Shown here in pieces: positions 13,713-27,500 of a stretch of DNA of 64,000 nt. How positions within the stretch are numbered: position 1 is the stretch's first letter; each line of letters begins with the position of its first letter. The stretch comes from Talinum fruticosum (Eukaryota; Streptophyta; Magnoliopsida; Caryophyllales; Talinaceae), in assembly GCA_021018815.1 (NCBI GenBank), contig JAITYX010000007.1:10354001-10418000 (forward strand), written 5' to 3'. Under the pieces are notes generated by a model that ran no database searches, was not told the DNA's origin, and was given only the letters and a program-made list of their open reading frames with translations. The position numbers and the translations under genes are program-made.

Positions 13713-13810
13713 AAGTAATTTGAATCGGGTATCATTGATTAATGACATATAAATTGGCAATAAGTAATTTGAATCGGGTATTATTGATTAATGACATATA
13801 AATTGGCAAT
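13713..13810. repeat. 49-bp direct tandem duplication
   Basis: Two abutting 49-bp copies (13713-13761 and 13762-13810) start AAGTAATTTGAATCGGGTAT or the same with one change. They differ at a single C/T position, so the duplication is recent. Confidence 0.95.
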
Positions 13811-16046
13811 AGTATAGTTTAAGGGGTGAGATTATCCAATAAGTAAACTTAGCATTTTGATTGCATTGAAGGATCCAATCCAAACTCAGCAACAACTCTC
13901 CAACTAAACCCATAATTTAGGGCCACAAGAAAGCCAAATATGAAGGATCATGCACCTTCTATTTCCCTCCTCAATTCTTTCATTTTCCAGTTTCTTTTCC
14001 CTCATACAATTAAAAAACTATCCTTTTTGGATTCCCATTTATTTTCTTTTTTTTTCTTCTTATCTAACTGTTAGAATTCCTTCACTTGGTAAAAAAGTCC
14101 AACAAGACTTCAATTCCTGTTTGGATTTGTAGGTCATCTCATTAACTTATTACTTCCTCCAATTGGAACTTCTAGTTCTCCTCACCCCCCTTTTCTAGTA
14201 TGGAAAGCTAGGCATAGGAAGATGGACTGAAATCGTATCATCCAAATCGAAATTCATAAATTCAAAGTGCCCTTTAAACCGGTTATACACCGAAAAAGGT
14301 GTCTAATGTATAAAATAAACTGGTTCCGACGATCTCGCATTTCTTTCATAAGACAGGTATTTTACTTTGGTCAATCAATATCAAACTTGAAAAATTTGGG
14401 TGGAGAAATAATGGAAATGGGGATATATTTAAATTGATTTTTGTTTTTTGTTTTTAAAAAAATGTATATGTCCTGGACTTGAGACAGAAGTTTGTAACAA
14501 ATAAAGTGTGGAACATTGATGGTGAGGTAGTAATGGTTAGGTGAGAGAATCCCAACTTTGGTGTGTTCATGGCATAGGCAAGCAACTGAGTTTTAATGCA
14601 ACCAATATACACAATTTTGTATTTCTTGGCTGTTTTGCTTTCTTTTTTGGTTGATTATAAAATGTGGTAATGAAATACAGTAATCATGAGGACTTCAACT
14701 CACAAATTCAGACCTATCTTTAGGTTAGGAGCAAAAAAGTGTCTCAAATCCAATAATTCAATGTATTTGAAGATTATAGCTGAATATATTTATAATTACG
14801 AATTCTTTTAATTTTAGAAATTATAAAAATGCTATATTTACATACATAATCTAAGATGTTTAAACATTTGCAGTTGGATTCTATTTTTTTAGTTACGTGA
14901 TTATATAATTCAATTTCACATAACCAAAAATAGATTAACTCGAGGCTAAAGATAAAGAAAGAGTGACTATGGATATTTTTTAATTTCCATTAAAAAAATT
15001 GATTGTTCTATGTAAGTGTTAGTCCAGTGTCCAACACTATACATTTCCGTCCTATCCCTCTGAAATTCAATTGAAATTACCCTAAATAAGAGCCCAGTTA
15101 AATAATCAAAAAAAAAAAAAATCGACTTCTAAGTAAGCCTATCCAATCATGGATCTCCAGAGAGGGAGGGAAGACAAAACAAAATTATGTGCAAAAGGGA
15201 AATCAATAATTGTAGTAGGGATCCCTAAGAGTAGATAATTACACAAGCTGACAAACTGAAAACTATTTTTTTTGGGGTTGCAAATAAAATTAATATTAAT
15301 CATATGTTTACCTGTAATTAAGGATAAAATAAATAGTAGATTTTAGATTACTATTTTTTGATTCAAAACTAATATTACCAGATGAACTTTAATTGATTTA
15401 TTAATGTTTTCCATATTACTTCTTTTTCGTTATTTTTTAATAAATTCAATATTAACCTCATTCGACAATTCCTTTTTATAGTTCAACAACAATAATAACT
15501 ATCAACATAAATACTTATATATGGAAAAAAATATATAATAATTTTTTTAATTTTTATAATAGTTGACACTTATAAATAAAGAGGTTAAGGTCCGAAAGAA
15601 AGGGTATATAAATAACCTGTATGACCAATATAATAAAGAAACAATGTATAAAATATTTAGCAAATAGATTTAACTCTTCATGGTGTATTTAAAAGAAGTG
15701 TTTTACGCTATCCTATTCCATTTATCTTTAATTTTAGCTCTTTTCAACTTCTTACAATTTTTTATAATTACTTACAATTTTTTATAATTACAACTATTTA
15801 CGATTCTTTACAATCTGCTCACCTCTTCTTAATGCTCCTTACAGCCTTATATCTTGCGACTTACAACCTCGCATATTTTTTTTAATTTTTATTTACTTAC
15901 TTTCGAGAGAAAATTACCTTTTAAAATTGTCTTTCGAATAAATTATTGCTTATGAAAATTGAGAGATTTATTAAAATGGAAAGTATAGAGGGCTAAATTT
16001 AACAATATTTAAATTTCTTTTTCACTATGTAACGAGTTTCCAACAT

Positions 16047-16054
16047 TATAAATA
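16047..16054 (+). promoter_or_regulatory. TATA box of the alcohol oxidase gene
   Basis: TATAAATA lies 90 bases before the start codon at 16144. A transcription start near 16080 would give a short leader ending in a GA repeat. Position and sequence fit a plant core promoter; there is no direct evidence of the start site. Confidence 0.6.
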
Positions 16055-16123
16055 GGCAACAAACCATCCTCATTCTGGCACATACTCTCGCAGACAACCC
16101 TCACTCACACAAGCAGCTAAAAA

Positions 16124-16142
16124 CAGAGAGAGAGAGAGAGAG
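16124..16142 (+). repeat. (GA)n microsatellite in the 5' leader of the oxidase gene
   Basis: A GA run ends two bases before the start codon of the alcohol oxidase. Comparable GA/CT runs occur in the leaders of three other genes in this window. Confidence 0.9.
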
Positions 16143-16143
16143 A

Positions 16144-18441
16144 ATGCAGAGAGAGAGCCAGAGGCAGAGCCAAGGGCATCCTCGGCTGAGAAAATCATGG
16201 GAGAGAAAAATCTACAATAATCTTGAGATTTCATCCTCTGAGATGAGCTCCTTAACTAGCATTTGTGAAGCTCTCTTCCGTCCCCTTGATCCTCCCTCTC
16301 CCCCTCTTGATCATCATCATCATCATCAACAGCCGATCAATTCCTCCGTCAAATACTTCTACCAATCCTCTGCCTCTCAGAAACCCATTCCTCAAGAGGT
16401 AACAGCAAAACCCACTCTCATAAATTACTAATTAATCAACTTACATCGACACAGTCTCATCCAAGATAAACTATCGAGGCAGAAAGACAACTTTAACTAT
16501 TAAAATGGTCTCCTTTATGTTATTTAAATTTTCAAAGATGGTTTTTTTAAATAATTAATTTGGGTTTTTATTTTCATTTTTTGGGTGATGGGCATGAAGA
16601 TGGCAGGAGTGATTAAAAACAGGGGATTGCCAGAGGCAGTGATTCTGGTGAGGGTAGCGTTGTGGCTGCTGTCAACAAGAATAGGGACACTTTTGCTGTG
16701 TGGGTCTCTCTGTGTTGACAAGAGATGGCCTTTCATCAGCAAATTCTCGCAATTGCCTGCTGAGAGGAGAGAAAAATACTTCAGAAATGGTCAAGTAGCC
16801 TCTTCAGCCCCCTCAGATTGGTCTTCTACTTCCTCAAGACCCTCTGCCTCTACTTCCTCTTTGCCCTGGTTGGTATTTCTCTATTCAGTCTCCCCTTTTC
16901 TCTTTTTCTTTTCTTATTTATTTATAAAATGACATATAAAATATTAATATAGATAAAATTTAAATTTGGATTTTTAATGACAAAATATGTTACCGATTCT
17001 GAGAAATCACTTAGTTGGTCAGCTGATATTTTCATATGATTATTGGATATTTATCTGCTTAGTACTTCTGTTTGTGAATAAATGTCAAAATGTCATTTTC
17101 TTCTCCCTTGATTAATTACATTTGGAATCAAATAGTGTTTTTGCAACATTTGGAGGAACAAAAAAATTATGGTGGCAAAAATTGGGACAGGGTAATTTGA
17201 GTTTATAATTTGAATATTCTGATAAAAATATCATATTTAAACTCCGTTTAAATTATAAATTTGGATGTCTTGATCAAACTCGAATCTAAAGTCAAATGAT
17301 TGATGTCTAAATACGAGTAATTGAATGTCCAAATTTGTTATATGAACTTTAGGAAATTAGACCGAAATTACGTATGTGACCGAACGTGAACCTGAAATTT
17401 TGATTTTTGAACCAAATTTTATATTTTTTAATTAAAAAATTTGTAGGTTTTCGACTGAATTGTACCTAAACTTGAATATTGATTGTCCCAATCTGATTGT
17501 TCGGTTGTCCCAATTTGTCCGAAGCCAACCTAGTTACAAAATTCGAATAACCCGAAATTAAATTGTCAAACCCAAATCTAACTTGAATTTTAGTTTGGAC
17601 ATGACTGATAATCCAAACTTTAAAAAATCTGAGACCAAACCTGCTTTTTTTGGTCGAACAATTAAGATAATTGAGTCGGACAAATTTTTGCGGACGCTAG
17701 CACAAATTATTGTGTGATATTTTTTTTATATAAAAAGCTATTTATCTATTGTTTACTACATACATGGTTAACTAGTGGTTACAATAGTTATATGGTTATA
17801 TATTAGTATATATTTTTCATAAATAATATAATTTATTTTTGGATCAAATACTTCTATTGTTTATTTTCCTGTTCAAGATAAATTTTATGTTTTCCGCGAG
17901 TTGAATGTTGACGCATGATTCACAAACCTCCCCAAAAGAACAAAGTTAGTATAAAAGTTAATAAATGAAACTAACCTTAATTAATGGTCTAGTATAATTA
18001 TATTTATCGGGTTTACATAATTTTTTGGACGAATATAAAAACAAGTACTCAAATAATGCAACTTCATTAATTTATAAATCATGTAAAGATAATATATAAA
18101 TTTTTTAATGGAAAAAGATAATATATATTTGAAAAATATTAACATTACAAAATATGAAACATTCTGAACTATTAAAGATGTCTTACTAAATATCACAATT
18201 TACGCATCTCCTATATATTTTAAAAATGCAAACGAAATGACTATAATTACAATTATCACATTAATAAATATATACCACATACAGAACAGAAACGTGATAT
18301 GATATCATATGAAGTAACAAATTTTATTTATTTATTTATTTTTTATCAAAAAGTAACAATTTTTGTTGATTAGGTTAGAAATAAATGTGCCCCTCAATAT
18401 TTAATTTCCAGAAGGAGCTTCCTAATTTTGAACCTTACAAT

Positions 18442-18524
<83 letters not shown>

Positions 18525-20824
18525 CCTGTTACGGAATAAACTCGTTTATTAAATAAGCTTTTGTATAATTTTTATTTTACATATATAAAAAGGCATGCGG
18601 CTACCTCACTCTTAGGCTGTATGTGCCACGGAAAGAGAAGCAGAATTTGGTTTTACGTCCTTGTTTCCAACGGAAAATGCATTCATTGTTTACTAACATT
18701 GTTGCTTCCCAACCTATAGAGCTGGTATATGTCAACTCGATCAACTCATATGATAATCGTTTCGTTATATGCGTGTCTTAAAATTTGAAAACAAAAGGAA
18801 ATGACACGTTTTGAAACTAAATTGTGGATTCATGTCGATTTTAAGTTAAGATTGACTTGTCTCGTGTCAAGTTAAACTTTTCAAACTCTAATGTCCCCCA
18901 TAGTCCTTTGCCAAATTCTAATATTCCTTGATTAAAAAGAAAATCTAGAGTCAGTTTATACATATTGATTTATGTCTTTGGTTAATTATGGGTGATCATT
19001 TGTAATTTCAACCAATGTCAAAGTCTGCTAACTTGTAACACACTGGCTATGGCTGAGCAGGTGGATGATCAAGGCCGCAACCCTACATGGGAAGCAATAG
19101 ACTATGAACCCGACACCACCACTACCACTTCCACCACCAAGACCTTCAACACAGAGAGGCCTCTAGAAAAGGCATAATCGAGACCCTCTATGAGACTCCC
19201 TCAACCCTCCTCGAGTCCCTAGCTAGCAAAGGCCTCCAGGTCACTGAGGACCCCCAGGACCAACAGTACAAGATCAAGTGTGACGTGGTCATAGTGGGGT
19301 CTGGCTGTGGTGGTGCAGTGGCAGCTGCTGTCCTTTCTGGGGCTGGCCAGAAGGTGGTGGTCCTTGAGAAGGGGAATTACTACACTGCCTCTGACTACAC
19401 CTCCCTTGAGGGCCCCTCCATGGAGGAGCTACTTGATCGAGGAGGCATGATCACCACCACTGATGGGGCCGTCATGCTCCTTGCAGGGTCCACTGTTGGG
19501 GGCGGGACTGCTGTCAATTGGTCAGCTGCCCTCAACACACCAGAACTGGTCCTAAAAGAATGGGCTGAGAAAAATGGGCTCAGCTTGTTTGGGAGCCCAC
19601 AGTACAGGTTTGCCATGGAATGTGTGTGCCAGAGGATTGGAGTCACAAGAGGGTGTCTCAAGGAAGGATTTCAGAATCAAGTCCTCAGAAAAGGGTGTCA
19701 GAATCTGGGCCTTAAGGCTGACTCAGTCCCCCGGAACTCATCTGAGGGTCACTACTGTGGTTCCTGCTACTACGGGTGCAGATCTGCTGATAAGCAAAGC
19801 ACTGATATAACTTGGCTTGTGGATGCTGTCAACTTGGGGGCGGTGATTATCACCGGTTGCAAGGCTGATAGACTTCTCCACGTTAATAACACCAAAAGTG
19901 GGAGCCGTAGGGAGAGGAGATGCATTGGGGTGGTGGCAACATCTCTAAACGGTGGGATCAAGAGTAAGCTTCAGATTGAGGCTAAAGTGACAATTTCAGC
20001 TTGTGGATCGCTTCTGACACCTCCTCTATTGATCAATAGTGGATTGAGGAACGAGCACATTGGGAAGAACCTCCACCTCCACCCGTCACTGATGGTGTGG
20101 GGATATTTCCCACCTGGTTCTGAGTTTGAGGGGAAGATCTACAAGGGCGGGTTGATCACAGCCGCTCATCAAGTAACATCAGAGCAAGAGTCTGACTCTG
20201 AGCCAAGGGCCCTGATTGAGACACCTGCCCTGGGGCCTGCAGCCTGTGCTGCCATCGGCCCGTGGGTGTCGAGCACTGACATAAAAAGAGGATGTTGAGA
20301 TATTCTAGGACTGGGCATTTGTTTGTGATGATAAGGGACCAAGGTTCAGGGAAATCAGATCAGAAAAGAGGATCAGTTATGAGTTAACTGCACTTGACAG
20401 AGAAAACATGACTGCAGGGCTCAGGAGGGCCCTGCGGATCCTAATAGCAGCTGGGGCAGAAGAGATAGGAACCTACCGGAGTGATGGGCAGAGAATTGTG
20501 TGCAAAGGGAAAAGTGAGGATGAGATAGAGGAGTTTCTAGTGTCGGTTTGTGCCACCAAAGGGCCTTTGGCAGCTCGGTTCTGGGGAGTCTACTGCACGG
20601 CACACCAGATGGGGAGTTGTCGGATGGGGAGGAGTGAGAAAGAAGGGGCGGTGGATGAGAACGGACAAAGTTGGGATGCTGAAGGGCTCTTTGTTTGTGA
20701 TGCTAGTGTCTTGCCGACTGCTGTGGGTGTCAATCCCATGATCACCATACAATCTACTGCCTACTGTATCTCTAAGAAGCTTGCAGAGTCTCTGAAAAAG
20801 GGGAGTTCAATTGCTAGAGAATAG
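16144..20824 (+). CDS. Long-chain-alcohol oxidase FAO-like, GMC flavoprotein (3 exons)
   Basis: Exons are 16144-16398, 16600-16868 and 19061-20824; about 763 residues, the usual family length. Plant FAO enzymes oxidise long-chain fatty alcohols to aldehydes with FAD and O2 at membranes. Visible signs are a hydrophobic segment at the end of exon 2 ([18 protein letters not shown] after frame correction) and the FAD-binding [15 protein letters not shown] near residue 250. They also include the GMC signature [15 protein letters not shown], the catalytic-histidine block [12 protein letters not shown] near 690, and [20 protein letters not shown] at the C-terminus. Four single-base deletions break the frame: A5 at 16772-16776 (six expected), G2 at 19171-19172 (three), A5 at 20283-20287 (six), A3 at 20352-20354 (four). 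Restoring them gives one frame with consistent splice phases. Exon 1 encodes a run of histidines from a CAT repeat. Which FAO paralogue this is cannot be told. Confidence 0.92.
16869..19060 (+). other. Repeat-rich intron 2 of the alcohol oxidase gene
   Basis: A 2.2-kb intron that starts GTTGGT and ends GAGCAG. The boundaries are fixed by phase and by the [20 protein letters not shown] junction. It contains a 74-bp AT microsatellite and a region at 17180-17680 rich in repeated ACCCGAA-like and GAACC words that looks like a degraded repeat. An open frame reading into 19061 from 18992 is intron plus exon 3, not a separate gene. Confidence 0.8.
18446..18519. repeat. (AT)n microsatellite in the oxidase intron
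   Basis: Uninterrupted AT dinucleotides over about 74 bp. Confidence 0.98.
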
Positions 20825-21588
20825 AGGTTGTACATCGAATTCTAAGTTTCACTTTTATCTTTCATTTACTTCTTTTACAGGGTGGTTTGGAGGATGTAAA
20901 GAGAGGATGAGGGGCTCAAATAGCAAAGCAATGTAACAATTGTGACCATGTGAGTGCTATAAAGGTCGCTGTCTCTTGAACTTGGTGTCTCTTTATGGTA
21001 TGTATAAGCAATGAGTTAAATAGGCTGTGTTGTAAGTTGTGTTACAAAGAGAATTGTTCCAAGGCAATGACTTCGATGATGATAATATCAAAAATCTACC
21101 GACAACCAATCAGAGAAATCGGTCATGATCAATTTCTTATCTAATGCCATGTCAGAAAAAATGAAACTGGTTTAGAAGAACAGAGTGGAATGCATGAAAA
21201 CAAAATACAGAAATGAAAAGAGAAGTTAAATACCTCAAAAAAGTTCATTGCTTTCAAGAAATCATATGTCTTTTGTACAAAAAACAGACTGTAACATTTA
21301 AGTCCGTGTATCATGCTGGCACAAGTTAATGATCTCCTAAATTATGGGAGACATTAGCCATTGCTCCTATGCTGCACGCTTGAAATTTCAGGGGATGCCT
21401 TGTCTTCCATACAGAAGTGGACTTGGTAGTTGCATTTATGTGATCAGATCTTGGATGAATAATGATAAGGAGAATTACTTTTTAATGTATGCAGCTCTCT
21501 CCCATTTGGTGGAATATGTTCACAAAAATCAGCAACGGTTCTTCCACCGTCAGTAAGCAGAGGGCATCTGTACATGTAAATTCAGGCT
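20825..21588. other. Convergent 3' flanks of the oxidase gene and PHO1
   Basis: This 764-base gap holds the 3' untranslated regions of two genes that run toward each other. A 70-codon open frame at 21344-21556 has no family signal. Overlap of the two transcripts is possible but cannot be seen from sequence alone. Confidence 0.55.
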
Positions 21589-24500
21589 TCAGCTGTCTGA
21601 ATCAGTTTCACGGAATGGCAGGGGAACTGTCTTCACTGCTCTGAACTTGCCCACATTGTTCAGGTGTTCATTCTCCAATCTGTTAGTGAGAAAGAGAAAA
21701 AGGAAGACATCCACCCATAAGAGGCCTTTTTATTTATTTTTCTTTTTCAAAATTATGACACTAGGAAGTAGAAGACAATGCTGTTCATGAGGGGTTTACC
21801 TATAGAAATTCCAATGCCCACGTCGAATCACCTCCATTGAAGCCAAGGTAAATTCTAAGAATTTTGCCTCTACATTTCCAACCTTTATAAATCTCAGCAC
21901 GCTCTCAACCCAAGCAACTCTTAGGACCAAGTTGATCACCTGCAAAGCAGTTCGTGTTTTACTGGTTTTTCTTTGACATGTCAGGAGAGGAAGGAAGCTA
22001 AAAGAGACATTGAAACTTACTATTGAGAGATAGTACATGCATTTATTCCTCAGAATAAGATCATCTCTTAGCCATAGGTTTCTGGAATTGGGCTTGAAAA
22101 ATCCCCAGTCCTCCACAAAATCCCAATATAACTGGTACATGGTGGCAACAACTGACGTTACCACCACAAGAACCGTGCAGAGAACTGTAGGTTCCTGTTG
22201 CTGGGCATAAGTTAGTCTAGCACCAGCCGCAACCATGGCTGATACATACTTGCCTAAGTTAGCCAACTGTTTTGCATCAGATTCATCAAACCATCTTCTG
22301 GCACACTTGAAGTTGTGTAAGAGATCCCCAGCAAGAAAAACATAAAAATGGATGTTAGTCAGAATAAGTCCATGGATACTTGATTTTTGACATTAACTTT
22401 GGATTCCGAGTTCTAAAAAAATTGCTAAGGTTTCTCCTGCTTTTCATGAATTATCAAGGAATCTTTAAGCTGATCGCTTATGCACAGAGGCATATGGAAC
22501 AGAGACCAGCAATGGGATGGTCAAGCGAAATTTGGCGTGCAATACTGCAAGAAAGCAGAACTTATCACCTCATACCTGCATAGCCCGCCAGTAATATGGA
22601 GCAAAGGAGACAACATAGGCAATCTCTCTGTACAACCTTCCTTTCTTGCAGATATCATAGTGGTGTGTCTTAAAACTGCCAGCAAGGAAATAACATGCAG
22701 TGGTTTCCAGGTGCCTGAGCAGAAGAATCTGTACAATTTAACATGTGCATCAATGACCAGTAAAACAGCCAGGATTATGTATAGTAACTTATTGCACCAT
22801 TCAAAATTACCTGGCTAGTCAGCTGGTCAGCCATAAAAAATCAACCATCAAGACCTACAACACAGTTTCAAATTCAAACAGTCTATCCTTATCAGATACT
22901 AGAGCATGATCCCGAAGCACAATAGTTTCAGAAGTTTCTGAATGAATATAGCTTATTCGCACACGAAGATACGCACCTTGTAGAATGGCGAGAAAACTAT
23001 GTTACGCATCACCTTAAGGAAGCAATACCGAGTTGGGCGATAGAAAATATTGAAAGGACAAATAAGCAATGCCAAAAATATCTGTCAACCGAAAGAGAGG
23101 AGAACAGTTCATTTGCTGATGTCAATGTTGCTATACCCTCTCAATTACCAAAAAAAAAAAAAGAAAAGAAAAGACAGTAGACACTCCGAAAGCAGAGTTT
23201 GAGCAGATCTATACATATGTGATTTTAAACTTGAAATATACTATACGACCTCAAGTCAGGACAATATCTAAGGGAAGAAAATGGCAATTGGCATTTGGCA
23301 ACAACTAACCAGGAGAAGGATGCCTGGAATGGCATCAACTTGTTGAGCAGGCAAACCACTGGACCTTAGAATGAGGTGGATGACCAGGGCACCAACCACA
23401 GAAGTCATCAAGGAGGTGCAGATAAGAAATGCATCCCTGTACTTGAGGGCTGTCTTTGGGGAGAACTCAAATATGAATGTATAATTGATCCTTGTAGCCT
23501 TCCACGTAAGCAAGTTGCATCCATACATGAACAAGTGCAAGCTCAGAAGTGCAAACATGCTGCATAAAATGTATTGAAACAAATAGCAAATGAATATAAG
23601 ACATTCATTGTTGCAAAAACTTTTGAGATTTCACTGGCAGTGGGAGAAGATATATGGACAAACATAAGACTTTTTGTTTCTATATTCGCTTAACAGTTCA
23701 AACAAACAAAACACCACTACAACTTGACATGGATACCATCAAAGTAGGGTCTTGGGACACCCAAATTTAGACAGTTTTAACCTACAATCAGAGAAGCTAT
23801 TCCCAAGAAACCCAAATTGATCATATACATGAACAGTATAAGCAAAAGGGGGCTTTCGTTCCTCCTAGATGCAGTGGTTTTTTTTTAAGAAAAAAATTTA
23901 TAGTGTTTTTCTTTTTCCTTTTTTTTTGGAGGGAGAGGTTTAGTGTGGCACTTTAAGGCATTCAGTATGGAAAAAAAGTAGGACGGGTTACTTAGGCAAG
24001 CCACACCTTAAACACAAGATAAAATATCCAGAGCTTTCATGGTCACAAATCCAGTAGTTCCATACATAACTGGCAATGGCCAGTTTGATGGACTGTGCCA
24101 AATTTTGAGCTGGGCTCCACATTTGCAATTTGCAGTTCTCTGAAAGCACTGAAAAGATAGTCATATCCTTAAAGAGTTCAGTCAGAGTAGGATTCCTCCA
24201 CCCCCATTGAGGTCAACATAGTAAAATTATAAGAGGGGTCAAATTCTTAATGGAAAAAAGTCAGACAGCATGACAAGGTTCTGATACAATTAAGATCTTC
24301 CGTTAGCTCAGAAAGTGAAAAAAAAAAAGAAAGAAAAGAAAGAAAGAATAATTATAGGGAGTAGTAGTCTTATATTACCTAAAAATAGGATAGACGGTCT
24401 CCATATAACCAGATTCATCTTTGCTTCCATGTGAAAACATACCAGAAATATGTGCCAGAATAGCATATACAATAAAAAGGGTCACAAAACAGCCTGTAAA

Positions 24501-27500
24501 TAATCCTGCATTTTTTTCCAAAAAAAGGATACGAAATTACAAAAATGCGTTACCAAAATTGACCATGCAAAGTCTCACAAAGAACCATCACATGTGTTTT
24601 TGTTGGTCAAAATGAAATGAATGCTAAGCAAGATGTTAATCAATTGTTTCATGAGCTTTTTCTACCAGTTGTTATCTCATCATAATCACTTTTTACACTA
24701 GTAGTCACATTATTAAGATCATATGACTCTCCAAACAAAATGCATTTGGTATTGTTGACTTGCAAAAAGGAGCAATTAATTATGGAGTATGATTAATCAT
24801 GTGGTTCAACAACCCATTTAAGAAGAAACAATGGGTAACACTTGAATCCAATTAAAGGCTAAACCATGGTCTTAAAGAGCTAACAAATTCAATCATGACA
24901 ACCTGTTTCTCAACACGTTATAGATGACATCACTGTCAGCATTTTCATCAAAATCATATTGTGATATTAACCATGAAATTTAATCCATAGGAGCAAAGCA
25001 CCATTTATTATTACCCTGTATTATATTGGGCCACTAAGTACAAACTTACCAACAAAAAAAGTAACCATGTGGGAGTCCTTCTGCTGTCGGGGACGCAAGT
25101 ACTTCATAGCCTTTTTCCTGTCACTGTCGGCAAAGTGCTGGGTGAATAAGGACTCCACTTCATCCATTAGTCTAACCACCTTTATCAACACCATCAGAAC
25201 ATATTTACCCGATAAATTAGTAACCAATTAAGTTTTAAAACTATAAACCCGTTTCAACGGGCTGATAAATAAAATAATGGAACTCTTAAAAGCAACATCA
25301 ATCAGCATTTCTTAATCCATTTAAGAGGGGTCTTCTTTTCTTCTGTATACTTTTACTCCATGTTTTCTATGGAAAAATGATGTAATTATATCATAAATGA
25401 CAATTATCAAAACTGCTAAAACATTCAACATCTATCAATAAATAGTTTTTGGTTAGTACCTTATCGGAACTGATAAAATGGGAACTCTTCACCAACTTCA
25501 AATAACTAGCAGATGACTGCCGATTTGCTACCTGTTTAAGCACATAAGAATTATGCATCAATCATAATTACTTGAAACTAGAAAGAGATCCATTTTATTA
25601 AATATGCCAATAACTACTAAAATACTGATTTGCTAGAAAGAGCTCTTGGCATTCAATACGTAAGGTAGGCTGCTAACATTTGGTCAGAGAATATATGTAT
25701 GGTTCAATTCATAAGTACTTACTCCTTGGAGATTTCTACATATACCGAAACTCAACCAGAAGCGTCAATTGAAAGTACCATACCGCACTCTCCAGGAGTG
25801 ATCCTCGTTTAGCAGTGCTTGTCCTTGTGTATGTTTAGATGCTAATGCCACTGAATTTAGATTCACATAATATATAGTCGGTGGATTTTTAAAACCACCT
25901 ACCTCAAATTTGTAGGAGAAGATAAATCATTAGGTTGGAGAGAGGGAGAAACAACCAGAACTAACCATGCAAACATGGTGATGACTAATTATCGGCTAAA
26001 TAATCTTTAGTTATTGACACTTAAAAGGTGAACCTATAGTGGACAATGTTTGAACTATGTCAACATCATACCTTGTCAAATTTCTTGAGGATCTTTGTGA
26101 AAGCCACCATGTTGAGTGAGCTGTCAAAAGAGAGGGAATTCAGTGCTTTGGACTTTAGATCTCATAGCAGAAAGGTACCGAACACAAAATGAACAAAGGA
26201 CAAACTTCAAGTCAAGCAGTTGTCAGCCACTAAATTGATAAAAACGATACCAAGTTGAACAAAAGCAGCACAAAAACCCGAAAAAACTCGACCACTCAAA
26301 GAAACATCAACACGCTTTCTGTTTTCTTGTTGCCTCTTCCGTTTTAGCCTTTTAGCCTATAGAAGTTCCTAAACATGAATCACTACTTGCAAAGAAATCA
26401 AAATTAAGAATTCGGTATTAATAACTAAAGTCAATGTCAACATGATATTCTGTTCGCTATGATCAATTCAGTTTACAATTATAGTACACTTGTAAGTCAC
26501 GGATATAACTATTATTACTTGTATATATTCTCTTGATCATTTTCGTGACCATATATGCCCACAGAAGCGAAAGGAAAGTCTTTTTAAGTATGTGCTGAAA
26601 CACCTAGGACCACTAGTATCATCTACAGACAATAATATAACATGAATGAGTATATGCAATATCAAGGACATAGGAAGACATAATAAATTTAATAGAACTG
26701 TGAAACCATATATCCACCTGTAAGTTTTCAAAAGGCCGAGACCCCTGTAAAGTTCCATGACTGCGCCTCTGATAATCTTCTCAGCACATTGAACTTTCTT
26801 CCTGTTAATGAGCTCCTTGGGGAGTCCTTGCTGGGGTTGTTCATCAGATCCTCCCACAGAGTAGAGGTGACAGCAGAGATGGTTCGGGCTGGGGTGGTAG
26901 CAGGAATGTCAATCCTCAGGGCCGTCTTGGGCTTCCCTTTCTTGGTCTTTGACCGGGTTCCAGCTCCAATAAAATTCAACCCATTTCTTTCAAGGGCTGC
27001 TACTACCTCATCTGTCTCTGACAAGGCATCATCTGTAGCTTCATTGGTTTCAGACATACTATCTGCACATATATAGTTAGTCACCACTCTCCTTTAACAT
27101 CAGTCAAACCATGAAACACCAGTCAAACCATGAAAATCTTCATTTGTAGATGGCCAGTACTGGCCACTTTGGTAAAACTTAAAAAGAATGTCCTCATACT
27201 TCCATGTGAGCTATGCTTTACCAATGGAAAATTCACAATCTTGCACAAAATCCTGATATTTTTTACAACACCAGCTTGAGGGTATGCCACGTGTGGCAGA
27301 GTCAGAGAAGGTCATGATGTATAGACAGGAACTATTGTTTGACAAAAGTTATAATATTTCGCAGAGGAATTTAAACAAACACCTGGTGGGCATCAAAAGC
27401 CAGAAACCCAAGATCGCTATCAAACTCTTAGACATAGACACCCCATAATTGCGTCATTGGTAGCAATGAATATCAATTGTGGGGAATGCAAAATTTATGG

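Larger units (their letters stand above)
11758..16040. other. Intergenic AT-rich DNA with repeats, no gene seen
   Basis: This stretch carries a 63-bp TA microsatellite, a 427-bp member of a dispersed repeat, a 49-bp tandem duplication (all listed separately) and a region at 15690-15890 with repeated TTACAATTTTTTATAATTA. A 60-codon open frame at 13950-14132 is hydrophobic and low in complexity, with no family signal. Confidence 0.45.

Noticed and set aside
20281..20310. Two separate indels in the oxidase (one extra A, then a lost CT)
   Set aside because: A single missing A in the run 20283-20287 restores [14 protein letters not shown], which matches the family better and needs only one event.
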